A DNA stretch of 64,000 nt, from NCBI GenBank assembly GCA_034769895.1, contig CM068373.1, positions 198,070,134-198,134,133 of the forward strand. Reading direction: 5' to 3'. The stretch is from Magicicada septendecula. Taxonomy: Eukaryota; Arthropoda; Insecta; Hemiptera; Cicadidae. Made by a program: the position numbers and the translations under genes. This document shows positions 33,045 through 44,559 of the stretch, piece by piece; the first letter of the stretch is position 1; each line of letters opens with the position of its first letter. The notes below the pieces were generated by a model. The model was not told the DNA's origin and made no database searches. It saw only the letters and a list, made by a program, of their open reading frames with translations.

Positions 33045-36000
33045 GTTTGGCAAACGATAACAGCCGCAAATTCAAACAGAATCAAATAATGTTTCGCATA
33101 CAGCCCTGAATTGTAGAGTTCTCAAGATCTGTTGATTTTGGTAAAGATCGGTTAAGGGGAAGGGGTAGTTTACCAGCAACGTTTTATGTTTTAACAAGGG
33201 TATTTTCAATGGCAAACGATAACAGCCGCAAATTCAAACATAATGAAACAATATTTTGCATACTGCCCTGAATTGTAGAGTTCTCAAGACCTTTTGTTTT
33301 TGGTGAAGATCGGTTGAGGGAAAGGGGTAGTTTACCAGCAACGTTTTATGTTTTAAAAGGGTATTTCTTATGGCAAACGATAAAAGCCGCAAATTCAAAC
33401 AGAATCAAATACGTTTTTGCATACAGCCCTGATTTCTTGAGTACTAAAGATCTATTGTTTTTGGTGAAGATCGTTTAAGGTAAAGGGGTAGTTTACCAGC
33501 CACGTTTTTTGTTTTATCAAGGGTATTTTGTATGGCAAACGATAACAGCCGTAAATTCATACAAAATCATATAATATTTTGTATACTGCCCTGAATTGTA
33601 GATTTCTTAAGACCTACCGTTTCTGGTGAATATCGGTTAGGGGAAAGGGGTAGTTTAACGGCAACGGTTTTTTATCAAGGGTAATTTTCTATGGTAAATG
33701 GTAACAGCCGCAAATTCAAACAGAATCAAATGATGTTTTGCATACAGCCCTGTATTGTAGAGATCTCAATACCTATTGGTGTTGGTGAAGATCGGTTAAG
33801 GGAAAGGGGTAGTTTACCAGTAACGTTTTATGTTTTAAAACGGTATTTTCTATGGCAAACGATAAGAGCCGCAAATTCAAACCGAATCAAACGAATCAAA
33901 TACGTTTTTGCATACAGCCCTGTTTTTTAGAGTATTAAAGACCTATTGTTTTTGGTGAAGACTGGTTAAGGGAAAGGGGTAGTTTACCAGACACGTTTTT
34001 TGTCTTATCAATGGTATTTTATATGGCAAACGATAACAGCCGCATATTCAAACAGAATCATATAATATTTTGCATAGAGCCCTGAAATGTAGAGTTCTCA
34101 AGACCTGTTGGTTTTGGTGAAGATCGGTTAAGGGAATAGGTTTGTTTACCATTAAAATTTTATGTTTTATCAAGGGTAATTTTTTTTTTGACAAACGATA
34201 ACTGCTATATGTTAAAACAGAATCAACTACCCTTCTGCATACCTTTTTGAATTATACAGAACTCAAGGTCTGTTGATTTTGTTGAAGATCGGTTAAGGGA
34301 AAGGGGTAGTTTACCTGCAACGTTTCATGTTTTAACAAGGGTATTTTTTCTATGACGAACGATAACTGCCGTAAATTCAAAGAGAATCAACTGTTATGTA
34401 TACAGCCCTGAATTGCAGGGTTCTCAAGACCTATTGATTTTGGTGAAGATTGGTTAATGGAATAGGGTAGTTTACCAGCAACGTTTTTGTTTTATCAAGG
34501 GTGTTTTCTATGGCAAACGATAACAGCCGCAAATTCAAACAGAATCAAATAATTGTTTGCATACAGGCCTGAATTGTAGATTAATCAAGACCTATCGTTT
34601 TTGGTGAAGATCGGTTAAGGGAAAGGTGTAGTTTACCTGCAACGGTATTTTATCAAGGGTAATTTTTTTCTATGGTAAACGATAACAGCCGCAAATTCAA
34701 ACAGAATCAAATGATATTTTGCATACAGCCCTGTATTGTAGAGTTCTCAATACCTATTGGTGTTCGTGAAGATCGGTTAAGGGAAAGGGGTAGTTTACCA
34801 GCAACATTTTATGTTTTAACAAGGGTAATTTTTTATATGACGAACGATAACTACCGTAAATTCAATCAGAATCAACTACGTTTTTGCATACATTTTTGAA
34901 CTAAAGAGAACTCAAGGTCTGTTGATTTTGTTGAAGATCGTTTAAGGGCAGGGGTAGTTTATCAGCAACGTTTTCTGTTTTAAAAAGGGTAATTTTTTTT
35001 ATGACGAACGATAACTGCCGAAAATTCAATGAGAATCAAATAATTTTTTGCACCCTTTCCTGAGTTGCAGAGAGCTCAAGGTCTATTGATTTTGGTGAAG
35101 ATCGGTTAGGGGAAAGGGGTAGTTTACCAGCTACATTTTATGTTGTAACAAGAGAAATGTTTCCATGACGAACGATAACTGCCGCACATTCATACAGAAT
35201 CAAATATTTTTTGCATGCTTCCCTGAATTGTATGGGGCGGAAGGTCTATTGATTTTGGAGAAGATCGGTTAAGAGAAAGGGGTAGTTTACCTGCAACGTT
35301 TTATGTTTTAACAAGGGTATTTTCAATGGCAAACGATAACAGCCGCAAATTCAAAAAAAATGAAATAATGTTTTGCATACTGCCCTGAATTGTAGAGTTC
35401 TCAAGACCTTTTGTTTTTGGTGAAGATCGGTTGAGGGAAAGGGGTAGTTTACCAGCAACGTTTTATGTTTTAAAAATGTATTGTCTATGGCAAACGATAA
35501 GAGCCGCAAATTCAAACAGAATCAAATACGTTTTTGCATACAGCCCTGATTTCTTGAGTACTAAAGACCTATTGTTTTTGGTAAAGATCGTTTAAGGGAA
35601 AGGGGTAGTTTACCAGCGACGTTTTTTGTTTTATCAAGGGTATTTGGTATGGCAAACGATAACAGCCGTAAATTCATACGAAATCATATAATATTTTGTA
35701 TACTGCCCTGAATTGTAGGTTTGTTAAGACCTACCGTTTTTTGTGAAGATCGGTTAAGGGGAAGGGGTAGTTTACCAGCAACATTTTATGTTTTAACAAG
35801 GGTAATTTTTTATATGACGAACGATAACTGCCGTAAATTCAAACAGAATCAACTATAGTTTTGCATACCTTTTTGAACTAAAGGGAACTCAAGGTCTGTT
35901 GATTTTGTTGAAGATCGGTTAAGGGGAGTGGTAGTTTATCAGCAACGTTTTATGTTTTAAAAAGGGTAATTTTTTTATGACGAACGATAACTGCCGAAAA

Positions 36001-36768
36001 TTCAATGAGGATCAAATAATTTTTTGCACCCTTTCCTGAGTTGCAGAGAGCTCAAGGTCTATTGATTTTGGTGAAGATCGGTTAAGGGAAAGGAGTAGTT
36101 TACCTGCTACATTTTATGTTGTAACAAGAGAAATGTTTCCATGACGAACGATAACTGCCGCACATTCAAACAGAATCAAATATTTTTAGCATGCTTCCCT
36201 GAATTGTAGGGGGCGGAAGGTCTATTGATTTTGGAGAAGATCGGTTAAGAGGAAGGGGTAGTTTACCTGAAACATTTTATGATTTAACGAGAGTAAACTA
36301 CTTAATTTTTATAAATAAAGTATCCTGATAAGAAGCTCATAGTAATCCACTGTAGAAACGTAGATGAAATATCTATAAATGAAGAGGTTAGGTGAACGGG
36401 GTGGGGGTAATTTTCTATTATTAAAAATTATAGTTGAAGGTGGAGGGCAGAATTTTTTATATGTGTACTACGTTATCGGCAACAAAGAAGTAGTTTTTTG
36501 TTAAAATTGCTTCCCGGGCTCTTTAGCCGTAGTCCAATGTTTTCTACAAAACCAGACTTTTCGGCAGTGCCATCGAGTGCCATCATCGGTGAAAATCGAG
36601 TGCGAAAACGTGAGGTGGTGTACGTTTGTGACCACAGTACTGTGGTTAATGCTGAAGCAATAAGTAGAAAGACGTAGTTTCTATGGAAATATTTCATTTC
36701 GAATATGATTTTAAATATAAATCTTAGAACATGGAAGTCATGTATGGTTCTCCATACCGATATTTTTT
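33045..36768. repeat. Array block 6 (extended copy of block 5)
   Basis: Follows block 5 closely for about 2,240 bp, to about 35290. It then continues with roughly six further B units in place of the spacer, and ends in a third copy of the long spacer (about 36290-36741, ORF at 36473-36697) and hairpin (36742-36757). It stops at TTTTTT against the inverted Helitron end at 36769. Confidence 0.9.
36473..36697 (-). CDS. Signal-peptide-like 74-residue ORF in spacer, copy 3
   Basis: Nearly the same as copy 2 (one residue seen to differ, MMAL for MMAV). The ORF is preserved in length in all three copies. Between copies 1 and 2 most visible changes alter the residue, which argues against strong purifying selection. 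The frame upstream of the ATG is closed in this copy. Confidence 0.3.
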   Translation of the reverse strand: MKYFHRNYVFLLIASALTTVLWSQTYTTSRFRTRFSPMMALDGTAEKSGFVENIGLRLKSPGSNFNKKLLLCCR

Positions 36769-36836
36769 AAACCCGCGGCTTCGATCGCGAATATTTGTAT
36801 ATATGATTGTTGTGGTAACTGTCGAGTTGGTAAATT
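36769..36836 (-). repeat. Inverted, truncated Helitron 3' end
   Basis: Reads AACCCGCGGCTTCG...CGCGAATATTTGTATATATGATTGTTGTGGTAACTGTCGAGTT, the reverse complement of the right-terminal region at about 38529-38584, with small differences. The last about 10 bases (TACCTGCTAG in the plus copy) are missing and are replaced by the array's T-run. The element's right 1.8 kb is therefore flanked by an inverted pair of 3'-end sequences. Confidence 0.8.
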
Positions 36837-37453
36837 GCTAATGGTACATCTATATTAATAATATTCTTATATTTTAAGTTATGAATATCCAAAAAGTGCG
36901 AAGCAATAGATCCATCATTCATGTTTCCTCGATACGTAAAATCAAAAAATTAGATAATTTAGTAGATATTTACAAACATGCAGTAACACAATTACATGAA
37001 ATGTTTATTCGTATAGAATAATACAAATAGTGTGTACATAAGTATATTGATATCAGTTAGTCCATTTGAATATTTACATTTTAGTAGGAATATGGAATTC
37101 TTATCAGCATACGGAATTCATATAAACAATACAGTAATTCATTATTTGATTATATTGTAACATTGTTTATATATTACACGTTGATTCTGACAAACCACAC
37201 TCTTCGACATTTGAATATTCACTAGGCCTATGTGCAGTAGGAATAATTAATTGTCGAGAATTATACTTAACCTACTTCATCGAGAATTATGCGATGAGCG
37301 TCAGTGATGTATTATCAGTGCCTTTTTCGTTAATTTTACGTCATCGGTAAGTAATATGTGCAATATGTATTGTATTGTATAAATTATTAATTGCCCCCTA
37401 GAGATTTATTAGTATAGATCAAATAAATACATTTCCCTTTATCTAGCTTTGCA
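36837..37453. other. AT-rich leader of the Helitron gene piece
   Basis: No ORF of note. It contains TCTATATTAATAATA at 36849, a possible second Helitron left end (preceded by A), and otherwise AT-rich sequence up to the ATG of the Rep-helicase remnant. Confidence 0.45.
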
Positions 37454-38522
37454 ATGCCAAATAGACGGTCACGTTTAGGAAGATCTACTGCTGCTGCGGA
37501 AAGAAAGAGGCGTCTTAGAACATCTTAAAATGACGTCGAAGGAGTCGAAATGAAATCAGCTCCTGGAAACTCTTCAGAAAGATCTGGATTAGAAGAAGTC
37601 TCACGGGTTGAAAGTCCTACGATTGGTGAAAATAAATTAGCGGCACAAAGACGCAGGCAAGCGACTCTTAGATCACGAGGTCCTACTTTACGATGGAATG
37701 CAAAATTAAATAGTGGTTTCAATTATAATCCAGTTATTAACTACGCGAATGAAACAGATATCGGGTTACCGAGTATGGTTTGCTCTCATTGCAGAGCTTT
37801 AAAGTGGAAAAATGAATCACATGGATTATATTGCTCTGCAGGAAAAATGCGATTAGATCCATACTTCCTCCTCCAGAAACGTTAAAATCATTATTAAATG
37901 GAGAACATCTTTTATCGAAAAAATGTTTGAATGCATTAAGATCGTACAATTTAGCTTTTCAATAAAATAGTCAATGAAATAGTCGAAGGGAGCTTCATGC
38001 CTACTTTCAAAATTCAAGGGCCAGTATATCACCCCATGGGATCATTATTCCCCACACAAATCGAAGTACCAAAATTTCTACAGGTGTATTTCATAGCTGA
38101 TTATTTACAGCAATCTGAAACAAGAGTGGATCATATTCGTAACTTGGATAAGCCATTAGTAACAGAACTTCCAAATTTACTTCACCCAATCAACCCATAT
38201 GTTTGTGAACTGAAAAGTGCGTTTGAATTTGTAACATCTACGAATAATAATCAGTACACTATTGTGATTCATGCTGATCGAACAGAAAGTAATGAAGAGC
38301 ACAGGGGTCGTTACAATGCACCGACAACTAATGAGGTGGCAGTAGTTTTAGTTAACCAGGAATGCGATAAACTCGGTATAATAATCCGTGTGATCATACG
38401 CTACATCGAATTGCAGAAACACATCGAGCTTATGATGCTTTACAGTACCCTTAAATGTTTTGGAGAGGAGAAGATGGTTATCATTTTACATTAAAATTAG
38501 TCGATCCTCAGACTGGGTTACA
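37454..38522 (+). pseudogene. Helitron Rep-helicase N-terminal remnant
   Basis: The ATG at 37454 starts MPNRRSRLGRSTAAAERKRR, a basic start typical of Helitron proteins, stopped by TAA 37526-37528. The same frame continues at 37550-37885 with GFNYNPVINYAN and CSHCRALKWKNESHGLYCSAGK, the cysteine motif near the N-terminus of Helitron replicases. A shift at about 37860 gives LPPPETLKSLLNGEH (to about 37963). The frame returns at about 37980-38390 with MPTFKIQGPVYHPMGSLFP and RYNAPTTNEVAVV, the helitron-like N-terminal domain. A last shift gives YHFTLKLVDPQTG, which runs straight into the element's right end. The HUH nuclease and the helicase, which would follow in a full-length protein of well over 1,000 residues, are absent: this is an internal deletion derivative. 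It could not support rolling-circle transposition. Confidence 0.88.
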
Positions 38523-38559
38523 AACTACTAACTCGACAGTTACCATAACAATCATATAC

Positions 38560-38594
38560 AAATATTCGCGTGCGAAGCCGCGGGTACCTGCTAG
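38560..38594 (+). repeat. Helitron right (3') terminus
   Basis: TATTCGCGTGCGAAGCCGCGGG followed by TACCTGCTAG and then a host T. CGCG...CGCG can pair as a short GC-rich hairpin about 10 bases before the CTAG end, as expected of a Helitron terminator. The sequence matches the common arthropod terminus as I know it. Confidence 0.85.
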
Positions 38595-41565
38595 TTATAA
38601 AATAAAATGTTGAATAAACTTTCTGACGTTTATAATCGACAGTTTAAGCAATGTAAACTAGTCGATAGTAGATAAATGGATTTATAATTTGTAGTTTGTC
38701 TTGATTTGATATACGTGATTAGTGGCAAAGTTAAGGGGATGTAAGACGTCGTTTGAATAATTTTTTACCTTTTCCTCTTATTGATCTTAACTTATGTGTT
38801 AAGATTGTGACATTGTGAAATTTTGAAATGTTTTGTTTTATAGCCTCTGCAGAAATTTATTCATTAATGTTATATCTTTTTAAATTTATTTAAATTTGAT
38901 TACAACCAAGTTACAAATTAAATTATTATTACGTAAACGAAAATTTGTTTATTGACACGTGAGGAGTTAGGCAACTGGGGTGTTATGGATATGTATTATG
39001 TCAACGTCTGGGCGTCGTAGCGTGGAACATTTTAGATTATGTAGTAACTGCGCGCCTTCGTTTTTGTTGATTACGCTAAAACACAATAATACTTTCTTGA
39101 TAACATAATTTCCACGATGCTGCCAGCTACAAATAGAGAAATATCGGTTATCTGACAGTTTTTTATTTAAAAAAAATGACAGATAAGTTGAATAAAATAA
39201 TAAGAAAGAACGAATTAAAAAAATATCGGTTAGGCAAGGGTCAGTTTAAGATTTTGGATCAAAGTGTTATTAAGTAGTGTTATTAATTGTTGTTAATATT
39301 GTAATTGCGATTCTTTGTGCTGTGTTTTCTGACAACGAAAAGCTATAAATATTTGTTATTGTATGCGGACAGCTGTAACTTATATAACTTACATAATTTA
39401 TACAATTTATCTTAACCGTAGTTGTGTCTTAAACTGAACATGCTGTACAAACAAGGAAGAGTAATATCAAATATAAAACAATGCATAACAATTAGGTAGT
39501 ATGTAATGAAATAAATAGACAGATTTTATGAAATAAAGCAATTATAAATAAACTAGGAAAGCTATACAGGTTAGTAGATAAAAGTTAGTTATGAATAGAA
39601 AACACCAGAAAATAGATAGAACTGATAGAAATAACCTATCTACTTAATAATACTAATTTACCAATATTTATTTACAAACAATCTATTGGGGACAATAGAT
39701 TACTTGAGATGACATTGTGTAGTTTCTTGGTTGAAGAGAATATACAATGGAAACAAGAACAGAAAAGACGATCTCCCATAAACAAGTAACGTTGTAGGCA
39801 TAATAGTGGTTGGAAAGTCGGCAGAAGGAAAATGTGAATTAGAAGTGGTATGTGTGTATCAGTAACCAAGACTTGCGACCGGAGATGAAGAGGGAGCAGG
39901 GGCAGTAAAAATGTGTTATAAATATTTTATGTGTAATTTTTGACTACGACATACTCCATCAATTCATTTAGAATTTAATATTTTAGCAAAGACATAAAAT
40001 TTCCGAAGTAGTGAGGCTTGAAATTAAAATGCTTTTATGGCGCTTTCTATGTGTAATATAGTGGCCTGACGCGACTGTCAACCCCGGCTGGTAAATATGA
40101 GCTCCCCTAGTGTAAAAATTCCTTACAGCACCATTATTGATATAACCGTGTTTAATCTAATATAAAGCTAAGCTTTATTAAAACATTTGCCTCTTTTTAA
40201 CAGCGTTTGAAACGAAGGGTTTCCTCATATTTTTAATTAAAACGGAGTTTACTACAATGTAAAACCAAATTACACAAACTAAACAATCTCTATGAACGAA
40301 GCGAAGACATAATCGTAGACGAAACTTTATTCTCCTACGTAAAGGCGTAATGGCCAAAACAAATTTTCACTCCTAGAAATAAACAACAAACTTTTGACGT
40401 CACGTACGTTTACTATTGTAGAACTATACAGTTAACTACGACGTTTCGACTATTAACTATCAACGAAACTTTTCAGATTAAGACAACTGTAAATACTATA
40501 TTATGGTAATTGCTATTTAATGTATTTGGATTTGTGTTATTTGGATACCTTTCTGTTATTTAGATTTGTGTTAGGTTCTATAAGATATTCCTGCTAACAT
40601 TTTCTATGTTATATAAAATTTAGTGAAATTTAAATTATGTTATTAAATCAAAGGACATTCAATTCATTTTAAATTTAAATTATTTTGTAGTTTTCAAAAT
40701 ATATAATCCTTTTCATCCGTCTGACTCATTTTGAGCATAATATATACTAATATTATGACATATATTTAATATAACCCATGCTCATAATATTAAAGACAGA
40801 ATGTGATGCATATATGTTATTTTATTCACCTTGATAAAGCCGTTTGATTACATAGTTATTGTTACTTCAACAGCGGCCTTTTCTGTAACACAGACTGACA
40901 CCAGAGGCATAATAAATGCATTGTGTTTTAAATCGAGTGAGTTCTGGAGGTCAAGTTTACAAAGCGACCTCTCAGTTTTAACTGAATTGCTTGGAATTTG
41001 CCTGTGTGTTGGGAGTTGTCTCACGATAACTTTTGTTCGTAACAACCGATTTTATAAAGTTTAACAGGCGTGTCATAAGATTAGTTTTATCCTCAGAAAA
41101 CACAAAGTGAATCTCTGAGCTCTGTTGTCCAAACGTACTATTCTAGCGAACAGGATTCTCACTTACACTTCTGAATACAACTTGTAATTTTCGTGAACCG
41201 TTTTCTCGCAACCGTTTAATTATTGAACTCATTTACAAAGAAAAATACTATTCAATCTCAAGAATAAAATTAATTCTTGCTCTAAACAAAAATAAAAAAT
41301 ATAACATTTACTTCCAACCTATTATTTATTTCTATTGACACACCCAAATTTTAGTATACAACAAGGGATTAGTATTTTTAAATTTTCTTATTAAATTAAA
41401 TTATTTTTTTAACTACCCTTTAAATTTATGTACAGTAATTATATTTAAAACTTTAAGTCTTTACTGTTCATATAAGTTCGTTTTTGAAAGTTATTTTCAC
41501 AAACAAATATATAATTGTTTATTCATCACCTGCGTACTGCCGACGTTACCGTTGCGCGCGCGAGT
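38595..41565. other. AT-rich DNA without a recognisable gene
   Basis: No coding motif or RNA gene was seen. Open frames at minus 39672-39869 and plus 40831-41064 are short and featureless. TCTCACGATAACTTTT at 41020-41035 repeats a phrase from 14840-14860, suggesting an old dispersed repeat around 40990-41060. Confidence 0.45.
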
Positions 41566-41567
41566 GC

Positions 41568-41591
41568 GTGTGTGTGTGTGTGTGTGTGTGT
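41568..41591. repeat. (GT)n microsatellite
   Basis: About 12 GT pairs, preceded by a GCGCGCGCG run at about 41554-41562 and followed by short GAT repeats near 41610-41625. Confidence 0.9.
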
Positions 41592-43070
41592 CCTGAATCC
41601 TGAGAATTTGATGATGATGATGCTGATGCTGTGTCCTCTGTCTCTACGGTTTGTTGTTTGTGATGGTCCAGAGGTCCCCCATAAGTCTTGGTGTGTGTGG
41701 TAAAGATGTCGATCAGTCGGCAGACCGGCAGTGTGACGTTGTGTGAAGATTTCTTGAGTCTGAGACCGCCCCAAAATTGCCGGTGATATTTATACTGGAC
41801 GGCAATCTGACAAGTCCAGGACTGTTTTCGACCTGTTAGCTATTGTCACTTCGTGCAAAGCGTCCTTTTAATTACAAATTACTTTTTGGTTCATTTTCGC
41901 GATTTCGTAAACATCCTCGTAGCACGAGGGATATCACCGTTTGCGTAATTTTTCCTGGTCACTCACATATAACACACTTATTAATTACTATTTAATTACA
42001 CTAGTAATTAACATTAAATTATCTGGCGTCTTTATTATTGCAAATTTCTACAATACTTTTACACCACTATATTCGTTAAAAATTCCTTAATGTAATGGTG
42101 TTTTTATAATTGGGGTAAGTCTTTGTTCACAGGTTTAAAACGTATTAATTAGTTTATTTTTATCCGGTTAAAACCTGGTTACAGAGATTTCGTACGCATC
42201 ACCCTATCGTAGACTCTTGCCTGCCGTAGCTTGCGTTCACCCACAGAAACACACAAGCGCTGTATTCACTCGCGGGGACAGGTTTACGCTTTCTGACAAT
42301 TCTTATCCTGCATAATATTGTTAAAATCTGTTCATCATATATTTTTCTATGCTAAATGTTTACAAACATATCGCCTTGGGCAAATATGCAAATATATGTA
42401 TTGTTGCAATATATATTGCCACAATACAATCATACGCTGTACTGTGCCTTTATTAGATAAAATTAATATTTAAATTAAATATATAAATATGTAAAATTAA
42501 ATTATAAATTATAAAATATAAATTATAAATATAAATTAAATTAAATTAAATATGTAATAAATAAGCAGGTATGAGATTGAAAGCTGAGTTTATGTTAAAA
42601 ATACGGCATGTTGACATACAGAAACCGACCTGCACACTCACGCGATTCTCGCTGAGAGTGTGTACAGTAGTAAGTAATGTGTGTGAGTGAGGCAGGTTCA
42701 CCCTAAATAATTGTCAAATTATAGTTTGTATTTAATTATAAGAAAACCATAAATGGTAGAAAAAATTCAAAGACTCCTAAATATAAAATTAATACACATG
42801 TGTAGTGAGAAAACGGCGTGAAAAAGACGCGCAGTGCGAATTCATTGCAATTTTAAGTGCGTAGTAATTACACGAATTATTCGATTGCGATGGTAATTAC
42901 ATTAAACATGTGTAATTAAATCATCCATAGTTAGAGCACCCTGTAGTACACATTAAACTTTGCCATTGGCAGAAATGTGAGAAAATATGAAATTGGACGA
43001 TAGTGGGGGAACTGACGCCTACAAGCAATTTCAGACAGGCAGAATTCTGTCCCAACAGGTGCGGCACAAT
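41592..43070. other. Non-coding DNA; possible retroelement promoter on the minus strand at about 41750-41800
   Basis: No gene. On the minus strand TATAAATATCACCGG (about 41784-41798) is followed about 30 bases on by GGTCTCAGACTC, a TATA/initiator layout like those in LTRs, but no LTR ends were found. 42470-42560 is a run of short TAAATTAAA-type repeats. Confidence 0.3.
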
Positions 43071-43727
43071 GCTCGAATATAAATAAGGGCACGGATAGAA
43101 GCCAGTTTTTCTTCTCAATCAGTCTTCAGTAGCGGCGGGACGCTATGTCCAGTATCGACGCGAGTTTTAAATTAACAGTAAAGGCGGATGGACGCTATTT
43201 TCATCTTAAGTATCAAACAGTAACACTTAGTCTGGTTACGAATACGATTATAGAACATACTTGACGATGTCTACACACACAAACGTCCGTCACTGAAGAC
43301 AAGCTACGAGGTTACATCATGCAGAGGAACGCTATGCTGAACAGTAGAGGCGTCTGCTAGAACAACAGGAGCTGGTGCAGAGCAACATATCACTCTACAC
43401 TACAGCAACCAGATGGGACCATTAGGGACGAGTAACTGGAGGACGACAAGTGGAACCGGGGGAACGTGCAGGGAACTCTATCAGAAGAGGACCTACGGAT
43501 CAACGGAGGACATGGGTATGAGCTAGAGAATCGAGGTTACAGATAACCAATTTAAATGAGAGCCTAAAGACAATGAAAAGACACTTTGAATTTTAAAAAG
43601 AGTTATGTAAAATGTAGATATAGAGGTTCAGATAATCTAATTTAAATTTAATAAATATGTTCATTGATGGTTAACGATTAATTTAGTCAATTTAAATTTT
43701 ATTTAAAGTTTGCAAAGCAATCAATGA

Positions 43728-43920
43728 TTAATATGTATGCAATATATAAATTAACGTAGTTGAAAGATATATAAAGAAAATAAAACAAAACTGCAGTAAA
43801 GCACACAGTCTGACTGAGCAGTCGAATTTTAAGATTAACGAATAAATATTCAGAATATAACTTTGTTACTGTAGAATATAAGATTTATTTAGTGATAAAT
43901 GTATTGCCATATTTGAATGT
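43728..43920. repeat. About 193-bp direct repeat, copy 1
   Basis: Begins TTAATATGTATGCAATA and contains AACTGCAGTAAAGCACACAG. It matches 44342-44533 with about seven to nine differences. The copies enclose the CGTGGGG-containing dimer at 44126-44266. Confidence 0.88.
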
Positions 43921-44125
43921 TTTTAAGCGAATAACAATGAATATTTATGGCGAAATAAGTGAAATTTTTAAACACGCTTGTGGTTTATGAATAAAATTAT
44001 GAAAACTCGTTACAATTCAATCAATGACTACTCTTATTACCATTACACCCAAACTCCATTAATTGGTACACTTTACCAGTAATGTTGTATGAATTTGGCA
44101 CTCTACAAATTAAATGTACTTAAAG

Positions 44126-44266
44126 TTATAATTTGTTGTGTTATATAAATTGTCTCCCAAAAGCGTGGGGTTCCTAAAACACAAATAAATTTATATTTAT
44201 AATTTAGTTGTGTTATATAAATTGGCGCTCCAAAATCGTGGGGCTACCCAAACACAAATAAATTTG
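44126..44266. repeat. Tandem dimer, about 71-bp unit
   Basis: Two adjacent copies of TTATAATTT...GTTGTGTTATATAAATT...CGTGGGG...ACACAAATAAATTT, starting at 44126 and 44197, with several differences in the middle. Confidence 0.85.
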
Positions 44267-44341
44267 CAACCTGTGTGTGTTATAATATATATATGTATAT
44301 ACATAATTTTTTTATAAAAAGAAAAAATGCTTTATGCACCG

Positions 44342-44533
44342 TTAATATGTATGCAATACATAAATTAACGTAGTTGAAAGATATATAAAAAAATAAAACA
44401 AAACTGCAGTAAAGCACACAGTCAGACTGAGCAGTCGAATTTTAAGATTAACAAATAAATATTTAGAATATAACTTTGTTACTGTAGAATATAAGATTTA
44501 TTTAATGATAAATGTATTGCCATGTTTGAATGT
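44342..44533. repeat. About 192-bp direct repeat, copy 2
   Basis: Second copy of 43728-43920, same orientation, 614 bp further on. The match stops abruptly after TTTGAATGT. Confidence 0.88.
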
Positions 44534-44559
44534 GCTTTCTCTGGTGTGTGAGACTCTCA

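Larger units (their letters stand above)
20970..38594 (+). mobile_element. Helitron-bounded composite element with internal satellite array
   Basis: The left end reads A|TCTATATAATAAATCTCTAG (A at 20969), and the right end reads GAAGCCGCGGGTACCTGCTAG|T (T at 38595). This is the TC...CTAG arrangement of a Helitron inserted between A and T, with a GC-rich hairpin-forming stretch just before the right end. A broken N-terminal piece of the Helitron Rep-helicase protein lies next to that end at 37454-38522. In between, about 15.6 kb is a tandem array of roughly 160-bp units. No catalytic Rep (HUH) or helicase domain is present, so it is non-autonomous. An alternative is that two Helitrons are involved: an internal TCTATATTAATAATA at 36849, also preceded by A, could be a second left end, making 36849-38594 a separate 1.7-kb element. 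The ends are seen directly; that they belong to one element is inference. Confidence 0.7.
43071..44341 (+). mobile_element. Old LTR-like fragment with promoter and primer-site-like sequences
   Basis: TATAAATA at 43078-43085 is followed by ATCAGTC at 43118-43124, and the downstream DNA is unusually GC-balanced with no long frame (43130-43560), like an LTR transcript leader. At 44219-44245 AATTGGCGCTCC...CGTGGGG resembles a retroelement primer site, and a diverged copy lies about 70 bp earlier (ATTGTCTCCC...CGTGGGG). No TG...CA pair or target duplication was found, and the TATA-initiator distance is longer than usual. Treat this as suggestive only. Confidence 0.3.

Noticed and set aside
21145-36764. 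CRISPR array, because of many regularly spaced repeats
   Set aside because: Units are about 160 bp, diverge gradually, have no unique spacers of fixed size and sit inside transposon ends in eukaryotic DNA.
37737-37949. Minus-strand frame inside the Helitron gene remnant
   Set aside because: Shadow of the plus-strand Rep-helicase coding sequence.
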